DNA of 24,921 nt from Bilamarchaeum sp050303335 (GTDB lineage Archaea > Micrarchaeota > Micrarchaeia > Anstonellales > Bilamarchaeaceae), in assembly GCA_050303335.1 (NCBI GenBank), contig JBNLBN010000019.1, positions 1 through 24,921 of the forward strand. The letters are read 5' to 3'. The translations under genes and the position numbers were made by a program. The notes below the pieces were generated by a model. It made no database searches. It had not been told where the DNA came from and saw only the letters and a list, made by a program, of their open reading frames with translations. Numbering within the stretch: position 1 is the first letter of the stretch; each line of letters starts with the position of its first letter. Shown piece by piece: positions 1-5,676 of this stretch.

Positions 1-49
1 ACCGTTGGACCGGAACCGCCCATGCTCAAGGTTATGAGGGCAAGGCTCT

Positions 50-338
50 CTAAGTAGTGTGCTCTCTTTCATATTTATCCAGGGCTTTTTTCGACACCAT
101 CCTCATCCTATCAAAATATTCTCCGCCATGCGCCTTTTCCAGTAAATCGATGTATCTTTTTCTCTCCTGCTTTAGGATATAGCAGGGCGGAAACCCGAAT
201 TTCATCAGAACAGGATTATCAATAATCCGGCTTCCCTGCCATTTCCGTCGATAAAAGGATGGATATGGACGAATTCAAAATGAACTTTGACTGGATAATT
301 TTTGGAAATGGCCTTAATCTTTCAAGTAGGTTATCCAT
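50..338 (-). pseudogene. Fic-domain protein remnant (frameshifted)
   Basis: On the minus strand this stretch reads as the core and C-terminus of a Fic (AMPylase-type) domain, but in three different frames. A first piece starting at 338 reads MDNLLERL. A second frame carries the signature HPFIDGNGR (235-261), preceded by a helix ending in FEFVHI, and stops at 205-207. A third frame resumes near 220 with DNPVLMKFGFPPCYILKQ, continues through ERKRYIDLLEKAHGG and stops at 50-52. In intact Fic proteins these blocks are contiguous, so two single-base losses (or sequencing indels) have broken the gene. Normal Fic proteins also have an N-terminal portion that would lie above 338, where the flippase gene now ends. 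The catalytic His of the motif is kept. Recognition of the Fic signature is firm. Whether this is decay or assembly error cannot be decided here. Confidence 0.72.
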
Positions 339-357
339 GGAATTTACATGTATCGGA

Positions 358-1356
358 TTACATAATATTTTTTTTATCCGATATATCGGATTTTTCCATT
401 TTCAGGTTATCCGATACTATACCGAGGGCCTCCGGAACAGCAGGAAGATGCAGGAGGGTGCTCTTGAACCTCGCAACCAGCGCGAACAGTACTGCTTTGG
501 GGGCAGCGACTCCTAGAAGGGAGAAGACCAGTGCAGATCCGGTCTCGCTGAGGCCAAGGCCTGCAAGTGTTGGCGACGGGACGAATTCTAGCATGGTGAC
601 AAGAGGCTGGAGGAAATAGTATGCAAGGAATTCCGGAAATCCGGAATCAAGGGTTATGCCGACCGATTTTGCAGCGAAATACCATGAGAGCGCCCGGAAG
701 TTCCAGCTGATGATAATAAGGAGCACTATTTCCCCGCTCTTGCTGACTATGGCGGATGAATGATCCTGCATCCTCAGCGCGACCGAATATACTTTCCCAA
801 GGAGAGGAATCCTTTCAAGGAAGGAGAACATAAGCATGAACCTCCTTGAAAAAAGAACAAGAAGCATCACGAGGACAATAAAAATGATGAGTAGAACTCC
901 TCCGATGAAGATCAGGCTGTCATCGAACCCGATGAAAACGTAAAGCAGGTAGAAGACCGCAACGGATCCGGCAAACAGCTTGAATATGAAGTCGAATATC
1001 TGCGGACCGAATATCGACAGGAGGGCCTTCTCCGCCGGAACCCCCTTGCCAGTCAATGATGCGGCGGTGGCGAAATAGCCGGTCCTTGAGGGCGAGAAAT
1101 CCGCAAGGAGCATCCCCACAAAATGAGACCTGAAAATCTTCATGAAACTGATTTTCTGGGAGAGCGCCCCAAGGATTATCCCTATCCTGTATGACATTAT
1201 CAGGTCCATGACAAGCAGGGACATGATGCTCAGGAACAGGAAAAATATATCGATCTTCCCGAGTTCGGACAGAACATCCTCAAGCCCTACAAAATGAAGC
1301 AGCAACGCAATTATCAGAAGCGAGACTACAGCGTTTAGGATCGCGAACCTGTTCAA
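358..1356 (-). CDS. Flippase-like membrane protein (LPG synthase TM / UPF0104 family)
   Basis: A 332-residue polytopic membrane protein with about eight hydrophobic segments. It matches the lysylphosphatidylglycerol-synthase transmembrane (UPF0104, flippase-like) family: residues near 90 read DFSPSRTGYF and the C-terminal region has FVPSPTLAGLGLSETG, the usual paired signatures. Family members in archaea are linked to lipid or lipid-linked glycan translocation, but the substrate cannot be read from sequence. The start codon is TTG (1354-1356). It is supported by a textbook ribosome-binding site, AAGGAGGT at 1362-1369, five bases upstream. It is the third gene of a minus-strand operon after proline dehydrogenase and an unknown protein, whose stop lies 1 bp upstream of this start. 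Its last codons overlap a cluster of ATCCGATA repeats (351-416). The polar C-terminal tail (KSDISDKKNIM) is short and cytoplasmic-looking. Confidence 0.82.
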   Translation of the reverse strand: MNRFAILNAVVSLLIIALLLHFVGLEDVLSELGKIDIFFLFLSIMSLLVMDLIMSYRIGIILGALSQKISFMKIFRSHFVGMLLADFSPSRTGYFATAASLTGKGVPAEKALLSIFGPQIFDFIFKLFAGSVAVFYLLYVFIGFDDSLIFIGGVLLIIFIVLVMLLVLFSRRFMLMFSFLERIPLLGKVYSVALRMQDHSSAIVSKSGEIVLLIIISWNFRALSWYFAAKSVGITLDSGFPEFLAYYFLQPLVTMLEFVPSPTLAGLGLSETGSALVFSLLGVAAPKAVLFALVARFKSTLLHLPAVPEALGIVSDNLKMEKSDISDKKNIM

Positions 1357-1357
1357 G

Positions 1358-2101
1358 CTATACCTCCTTGAAGGAAATCACGTAGGATAGTCCCTTGTCG
1401 TTCGGGGCAAGGCTGATTGCAGGCGGGATCACTTTGTTTATCTTTTCAACCGTGGGCTGCACAGATTCGTTGAAACAGTTCATGAAGCAGAGCAGGTTTT
1501 CTGAAATGAGGTAAAGGATGGAGCGAAGCTGCCTGCGGATCATTTCCGGATCCTTCTCAAGCGTGGTTGCCCCCTCCATGGTCGGAGTGTTGAAGTTCGC
1601 GCCGAACATGCTCACGTGCGATTTCGAGCTCAGCATGGAATACTGGCCGAAGAAAATCTTCTCGTACATCTCCTTCGTGTAGATAGTCTTGAGCATCTTC
1701 TGGAAATTGTATTTCCGCCTGAGATTGGAAAGCTTCCTCTCCTTGGTATTGGACCAGTTTTTTTCCAGTTTTTCCTTTTCAAGCGAATTTATCTCCCTGA
1801 AATTCGAGTATATGTCGTCATCGATAAGGTAGGCATACTGCCAGATGATCGTTTCAAACACCGTACGCATATTGTTCAGCGCCGGATCAACCATCCCCAG
1901 GCGCAGGATCTTGTAGGATGCTGCAAGATATATGCAGTTGCGGTAGAAGAATGAGGAGAGGTCCTGCTGCTTTTCATCGCCTTGCCTGAGCCTGAAATAT
2001 GCGGAAAAGGATGCCCATAGCGCCTCCTCAACAAGCCTGCATTCTGGATAATCGGTACCCGAATAGACATGCTGGTACTGCTTTTCTAGTTTATCGAACA
2101 T
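1358..2101 (-). CDS. Uncharacterised all-helical protein (possibly DUF5677/HEPN-like)
   Basis: I do not recognise this 247-residue protein with confidence. The start is placed at the ATG 2099-2101 (MFDKLEKQYQHV). The open frame extends further upstream, but that extension lies wholly inside the proline dehydrogenase gene and looks non-coding. The protein has no signal peptide or obvious membrane span. It appears almost entirely helical, with a central charged segment rich in Lys, Glu and Arg. Two stretches, NNMRTVFETIIWQYAYLIDD (about 91-110) and LSSKSHVSMFG (about 160-170), recall the LRxxxE and S..H blocks of DUF5677-type helical proteins. That resemblance is weak and is inference. It sits four bases after the proline dehydrogenase stop and one base before the flippase start codon, so it is co-transcribed with both. 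No catalytic motif can be named. Confidence 0.6.
   Translation of the reverse strand: MFDKLEKQYQHVYSGTDYPECRLVEEALWASFSAYFRLRQGDEKQQDLSSFFYRNCIYLAASYKILRLGMVDPALNNMRTVFETIIWQYAYLIDDDIYSNFREINSLEKEKLEKNWSNTKERKLSNLRRKYNFQKMLKTIYTKEMYEKIFFGQYSMLSSKSHVSMFGANFNTPTMEGATTLEKDPEMIRRQLRSILYLISENLLCFMNCFNESVQPTVEKINKVIPPAISLAPNDKGLSYVISFKEV
1362..1369 (-). promoter_or_regulatory. Ribosome-binding site for the TTG-started flippase gene
   Basis: The minus strand reads AAGGAGGT, a full anti-16S match, five bases before the TTG at 1354-1356. It decides the non-ATG start and shows that Shine-Dalgarno initiation operates on internal operon genes. Confidence 0.8.
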
Positions 2102-2105
2102 CTTA

Positions 2106-3008
2106 TTACCCGTAGAGCTTCCTGTAGGCATCAAAGAACGGAGCGAACAGTATGGATTTTGAGAAGCTCGGATTCTTAATCGCCCTCCTGACGGAATAGG
2201 CGAAAGCATCTTTGCCGTAAGGCACGTATTCCGTTACGTTGATGCCGCTTTCGCGAAGCTCGGCATAATAATCTGGAAGGACTCCCTTAAGAACCTGTAT
2301 CTCGAAGAAACGCTTCCTGTTCTCCTCCTGCAGTTTTATTGCCAGTTCTATTGCCTGTGTGTGGTGGGAACCAATTGCAAGGCCGAGCTTGTTCTCCTCG
2401 AAAGCGATTGAGATGAGGCTCAGGAACTTCAGGTGCAGTTCATGCGGGTCGGTTATGTCTCCCTTGTATATGCCCTTAACGAGCCTTACGCGCACATCCT
2501 CCTTCTTTGAGAGTTCCATGAGGGACTGGAGATCCTTTTCGGTGCGGAACATGTTCGCCTGGAGGCAGATTCCCATCTTGTAATTCTTTATGTGCTTCCT
2601 GTAGAACCTGACTGTAAATTCAGTGGACTGGGGGCCTTCCATGTCCAGCCATACAAATACCCTCTTCTTCCTTGCATGCTCGACTATTTCGAGCATCTGC
2701 TGCTCGCAGAACTTCTCTGAATCCTTTCGTTCAAGCACGTTGAATCCAAGCTGCGATGGCTTGATCGTCACCGATCCCTTCACCCGGGCAATCTTGTCGA
2801 TCAGCCGCTTGTATTCCTTCACAGTGCTGAATACTTCTGAGATTTCAGTATAGTGCTCACCCAGATAGTTCACGATGCACGTCGATCCTTTGTTGTTCAG
2901 GTCCTGGCAGTATGATAGCGCGTCTTCGATACTATCGCCTGCGACCCATCGGTTTAGAATTTTCAGGAACATGTAGTTCCCAATATCACGGATTAACCTC
3001 GCCAGCAT
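2106..3008 (-). CDS. Proline dehydrogenase (monofunctional)
   Basis: A 300-residue FAD-dependent proline dehydrogenase, which oxidises L-proline to 1-pyrroline-5-carboxylate and passes electrons to a quinone or other acceptor. The family blocks appear in order: GEHYTE near 50, IKPSQLG at 82-88, VWLDMEG at 119-125, RLVKGIY at 175-181, IGSHH at 212-216, FEIQVLKGV near 236, and the substrate/FAD block YVPYGKDAFAYSVRR at 261-275. Length is normal for the stand-alone bacterial/archaeal form. It is the first gene of the operon. A TATA-like A/T stretch lies about 27 bp upstream of the ATG (3006-3008), so the transcript may be leaderless. No P5C dehydrogenase is present in the window, so the second step of proline catabolism must be encoded elsewhere or be absent. 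Identification is strong. Confidence 0.92.
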   Translation of the reverse strand: MLARLIRDIGNYMFLKILNRWVAGDSIEDALSYCQDLNNKGSTCIVNYLGEHYTEISEVFSTVKEYKRLIDKIARVKGSVTIKPSQLGFNVLERKDSEKFCEQQMLEIVEHARKKRVFVWLDMEGPQSTEFTVRFYRKHIKNYKMGICLQANMFRTEKDLQSLMELSKKEDVRVRLVKGIYKGDITDPHELHLKFLSLISIAFEENKLGLAIGSHHTQAIELAIKLQEENRKRFFEIQVLKGVLPDYYAELRESGINVTEYVPYGKDAFAYSVRRAIKNPSFSKSILFAPFFDAYRKLYG

Positions 3009-3030
3009 AGATAGATACCTTAAACAGTTA

Positions 3031-3042
3031 CCCTTTTTATGT
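3031..3042 (-). promoter_or_regulatory. TATA-like element upstream of proline dehydrogenase
   Basis: The minus strand reads ACATAAAAAGGG, centred about 27-28 bp before the ATG at 3006-3008. It overlaps the stop codon of orc1/cdc6. The spacing fits leaderless initiation. Confidence 0.45.
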
Positions 3043-4074
3043 ATTTAGCCAAAACACCTTCGGCCGCAGCATCCCGTCTCCCGGAAGTTCCCTGGAGGAT
3101 ATCAGGCCCTTGTTCTCGAGGAGATCGAGATAGTTCCTTATCTGCCTCTTGGTCTTGGGTATCTTGGATGTGAACATATCATAAAGCTCTGTTGACTGGA
3201 GCTCCCCGCCCTTGAGGAGTTCCATTATAAGAAGCTCTTCCGAGGAGAGGTTGTAGTCGTTCAGCTTGAACGTCTCTATTATGTCCTCGACGTCCTGGAG
3301 CATTATCTTCGGCCTGGATGCCTTCTCGGCCTTCTTTGCGGCCTTCCAGAGCCGCTCTATTGCAACCCTTGCCGAGTCACAGGAGTTTGCAACCTTCTCA
3401 AGAAGCCTTGAATCATAGCTTCCGGGTGTAAGCGCACGCTCTGCCCTGACGCGGAGTATCGAGACGAGTTCTTCAGGCCCATAGCCGCTGAATTCGAACT
3501 CCGAAAACCGCAGGGAGCTGCGGACCCTTGAATCGAGCCTGGAAAGAAGGGTCTTGTTGTTCGAGATGCCGATTATCCCGAACATCAGCTTCTCCTCGTT
3601 GGCCCTTGATACCACATAAAGGAGCTTGTCATGGCGGAGTCCGTCCATCTCGTCAAGTATGAGAAGTATCGGCTTGTTGTAGTTCTTCACGTAGGAGAGT
3701 ATCTTGTCGAATATCTCGTCCGTTGCAAGCCCCCTTCTTGGAAGAGGGAGCCTCATCTCCTCGATTATCCTGTTGTAGACTGCCATCTGCGTGGGATTCT
3801 CCCAGCAGTTCACGTAGACAGGAAGGACGGCTGATGAGTGCTCGAGCAGTTGCTTCATCACGTATTTCACGCAGGTAGTCTTCCCGCATCCGCTCGGGCC
3901 GAATATGAAGAGGTTGTCCGGAGCCTTCCTCTTGATCAGCGGCTTTATCGAGTCCGCTATCACAGAGAGTTCCTTGTCCCTGTGGAGAAGCTCGTCCGGG
4001 ACATAGTCCGGCATGAGGATCTCCTCATACTGGATTATCGAAGGATCATTATCGCTTCCGTCAAACAGGTTCAT
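3037..4074 (-). CDS. cdc6: Orc1/Cdc6 family replication initiator
   Basis: A 345-residue archaeal Orc1/Cdc6 protein: a AAA+ ATPase that binds origin repeats and loads the MCM helicase. Visible parts in order are an N-terminal LHRDKEL segment (30-36) that precedes the AAA+ core in this family, Walker A GPSGCGKT (59-66), Walker B ILLILDEMD (136-144), sensor 1 around ISNN (170-173), an arginine-finger region LDSRVRSSL (180-188), sensor 2 SARVAIERL (about 234-242), and a C-terminal winged helix (about 265-345) with the LLENKGLIS element. It is slightly shorter than many euryarchaeal homologues (about 380-420). The ATG at 4072-4074 has a TATA box about 26 bp upstream, implying a leaderless message. 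A pair of 13-bp repeats, one containing a dyad, lies immediately upstream and may be its own binding sites. Archaeal origins often adjoin such genes. Confidence 0.95.
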   Translation of the reverse strand: MNLFDGSDNDPSIIQYEEILMPDYVPDELLHRDKELSVIADSIKPLIKRKAPDNLFIFGPSGCGKTTCVKYVMKQLLEHSSAVLPVYVNCWENPTQMAVYNRIIEEMRLPLPRRGLATDEIFDKILSYVKNYNKPILLILDEMDGLRHDKLLYVVSRANEEKLMFGIIGISNNKTLLSRLDSRVRSSLRFSEFEFSGYGPEELVSILRVRAERALTPGSYDSRLLEKVANSCDSARVAIERLWKAAKKAEKASRPKIMLQDVEDIIETFKLNDYNLSSEELLIMELLKGGELQSTELYDMFTSKIPKTKRQIRNYLDLLENKGLISSRELPGDGMLRPKVFWLNT

Positions 4075-4096
4075 TGGTGATTATTGGATTGGAAGG

Positions 4097-4104
4097 ATTT
4101 AAAT
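4097..4104 (-). promoter_or_regulatory. TATA box for orc1/cdc6
   Basis: ATTTAAAT centred 26-27 bp upstream of the orc1/cdc6 ATG (4072-4074). It leaves essentially no 5' UTR, as in archaeal leaderless genes. Confidence 0.6.
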
Positions 4105-4133
4105 TTCTGCGGAATCCTGGAATTTCCGCGGAA
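4102..4133. repeat. Paired 13-bp repeats with a dyad next to orc1/cdc6 (ORB-like?)
   Basis: AATTTCTGCGGAA (4102-4114) and AATTTCCGCGGAA (4121-4133) are direct repeats with one mismatch and a 19-bp period. The second contains the perfect 12-bp palindrome TTTCCGCGGAAA (4123-4134). The TTCC/GGAA dyad recalls the core of archaeal origin recognition boxes. The element lies between the two divergent TATA boxes, so it could also be an operator for either gene. The sequence is observed; the role is inference. Confidence 0.5.
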
Positions 4134-4137
4134 AAAC

Positions 4138-4147
4138 TATTTAAAAT
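4138..4147 (+). promoter_or_regulatory. TATA box for the DUF1624-type membrane protein
   Basis: TATTTAAAAT is centred about 25 bp upstream of the ATG at 4167. This favours that codon over the in-frame ATG at 4161 and over the longer open frame from 4074. Confidence 0.55.
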
Positions 4148-4166
4148 ATTGGATGAATTTATGATA

Positions 4167-4820
4167 ATGGACAGGGTGGGAGACGTAGACATCATAAGAG
4201 GGGCCGCAATCATCCTGATGGTTATATACCACGTATTCTTCGATCTGTGGTATCTTGATCTGGCAGACATCAACATATTTTCGCTTGAGATGACCATCTT
4301 CCAGAGGATAATAGGGACACTGTTCCTTGCCGTTGTCGGGATATCCATAGTGCTGAGCGAAAGGAGGCAGCAGGACTATTTCAGGCACCTGCGCAGGGCC
4401 GCATTCCTTGGCACCATCGCCCTTGCCATCACAGCAGTCACATGGATCTATCCCCATGAGGGATACATAAAATTCGGGATAATCCACATGATTGCGGTAT
4501 CCACTGCCATAGCTCCTTTCTTCATCCGCTTCGGGCGCTGGAACATACTTTTCGGACTTGCAATAATAGCGCTTGGCCTGCAGGTCCATTACACAGACAT
4601 AGGTTTCCTTTTCCCCCTCGGACTGGTGAGAGTGGATTACATGGCGCTTGACCATTATCCCCTGATTCCATGGTTCGGAGTGGTGCTCCTGGGGATGTAT
4701 GTTGGAGAAAAAATAGAATTCAAAAATAGAAAAAATTGGCTTGGCATATTAGGAAGGAATTCCCTCCTCATATACCTAGTCCATCAGCCGATTATCTTCT
4801 CTTTGTTGCTCTTCCTCTGA
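4167..4820 (+). CDS. DUF1624 / heparan-alpha-glucosaminide N-acetyltransferase-like membrane protein
   Basis: A 217-residue polytopic membrane protein of the DUF1624 (HGSNAT catalytic-like) acyltransferase family. The diagnostic start is RVGDVDIIRGAAIILMVIYH: an arginine-containing amphipathic lead into helix 1, followed by a conserved histidine at the membrane face. About seven hydrophobic segments follow. The C-terminal YLVHQPIIF block is also typical of this and related acyltransferase families. Such proteins are thought to transfer acyl groups across the membrane onto sugars or glycans; the substrate here is unknown. The start at 4167 is chosen from TATA spacing (4138-4147), with 4161 the close alternative. 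It is divergent from orc1/cdc6 and converges on the surface protein gene, with the two coding ends overlapping by 29 bp (4792-4820). Its position beside a glycan cluster suggests modification of surface sugars, which is inference. Confidence 0.8.
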   Translation: MDRVGDVDIIRGAAIILMVIYHVFFDLWYLDLADINIFSLEMTIFQRIIGTLFLAVVGISIVLSERRQQDYFRHLRRAAFLGTIALAITAVTWIYPHEGYIKFGIIHMIAVSTAIAPFFIRFGRWNILFGLAIIALGLQVHYTDIGFLFPLGLVRVDYMALDHYPLIPWFGVVLLGMYVGEKIEFKNRKNWLGILGRNSLLIYLVHQPIIFSLLLFL

Positions 4821-5652
4821 AGTATACTAATCCTCCAAGAACTACAAGGAGAAGCAGTAAGAGGAACAGAAGCTGGAAGCCGTCGCCGCTTGATGCTGCC
4901 GTGTCAGGTTCACCGGTATCAGGTGTTGGAACAGGCAGGGCGTTCGTCTGGGCGGATGGCTGTGAGCCTTCTGCCAGGGTAACGCTGTATTTGCCCTCGA
5001 TTTCCAAAGGTATCCTTATCTGGCCGTTCTCATCCGTAGTGGATGTTTCCGATGAGCCGTCCGGCTTGTTTATGGTAACAGGACAGTTTGCGCATGGCTT
5101 GTCATCAACGGTTGCAGTACAGACAGATACTTCTTCAAGGAAGCCGCCTTCTTCGCAGGAAAGCGTGTATGAGGGCTCTTCAGGCGGAGGCTCAGGTTCA
5201 GGCTGAGGCTCTGGCTCTGGTTCCGGCTCAGGTTCAGGCTGAGGTTCCGGTTCAGGCTGAGGCTCTGGCTCTGGTTCCGGCTCAGGTTCGCCTTCGCATT
5301 CGGAACAGGACAATAAGGGCACAATCTTCGTATCAGGATTGTAGCCATCCTTGTTTGAATATACGCTTGCGGTATATCCGCAACCCTGGAATCCGAACTC
5401 ACCGTCCGAATCCGTGTTTCCCGATGCAACAGGACCGTCGTTTACATCCTGTACGGTAACCTTGGCATTGTAAAGAGCATCGCCATGGCTTGTTACAGTA
5501 ACGATGTTACTCTCGCAGGAAGTCTCGACAGCAATGCTGATGTCCTCGTTTGCAGGATCATCGTCATCATCCCCGCCATACCCATACTGTGCGTAGGCCA
5601 AAGGACCTGCAAGCAAGAGCATGGCAACAAATACAAATATTTTCAGTGACAT
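4792..5652 (-). CDS. Secreted, C-terminally anchored surface protein with Pro-Glu/Gln linker
   Basis: A 286-residue cell-surface protein of unknown binding role. The start is set at the ATG 5650-5652 because GGTGG sits five bases upstream (5658-5662). An in-frame ATG at 5664 is the alternative. The signal peptide is MSLKIFVFVAMLLLAGPLAYA with likely cleavage before QYGYGG. The mature protein has an acidic DDDDD start, then an Ig-like/carboxypeptidase-regulatory-type beta domain (about 35-105, with NAKVTVQDV and SDGEFGFQGCGY), a Pro-Glu/Gln linker (about 115-157), a second similar beta domain (about 158-232, with CPVTINKPDGSS and DENGQIRIPLE), a low-complexity stalk, one transmembrane helix (about 260-278) and a basic RGRATKRR tail. 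Several cysteines are present, which fits the disulfide-chemistry cassette at 17-19 kb. The end overlaps the convergent acyltransferase gene. Confidence 0.85.
   Translation of the reverse strand: MSLKIFVFVAMLLLAGPLAYAQYGYGGDDDDDPANEDISIAVETSCESNIVTVTSHGDALYNAKVTVQDVNDGPVASGNTDSDGEFGFQGCGYTASVYSNKDGYNPDTKIVPLLSCSECEGEPEPEPEPEPQPEPEPQPEPEPEPEPEPQPEPEPPPEEPSYTLSCEEGGFLEEVSVCTATVDDKPCANCPVTINKPDGSSETSTTDENGQIRIPLEIEGKYSVTLAEGSQPSAQTNALPVPTPDTGEPDTAASSGDGFQLLFLLLLLLVVLGGLVYFRGRATKRR
5195..5284. repeat. Tandem repeat encoding the Pro-Glu/Gln linker
   Basis: A 36-bp unit (5195-5230) is repeated exactly at 5249-5284, separated by an 18-bp unit (5231-5248) that shares the same first half. The repeat stays in frame and encodes alternating Pro with Glu or Gln. 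Its length could change by slippage without breaking the frame. Confidence 0.85.
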
Positions 5653-5657
5653 AGTAT

Positions 5658-5662
5658 CCACC
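5658..5662 (-). promoter_or_regulatory. Ribosome-binding site for the surface protein
   Basis: GGTGG on the minus strand, five bases before the ATG at 5650-5652. It supports this start over the ATG at 5664. Confidence 0.5.
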
Positions 5663-5676
5663 ATATGAATAAATGA

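Noticed and set aside
1..57. Possible 3' end of a plus-strand gene (TVGPEPPMLKVMRARLSK then stop)
   Set aside because: Only 18 residues are visible, with no recognisable family. The minus strand also reads open here (GGSGPT-type segment), so the strand cannot be decided.
5070..5459. Long open frames on both strands over the surface-protein linker
   Set aside because: They arise from the repetitive Pro-Glu/Gln codons in other frames. They have low complexity, and the secreted protein with its signal peptide and anchor explains the region.
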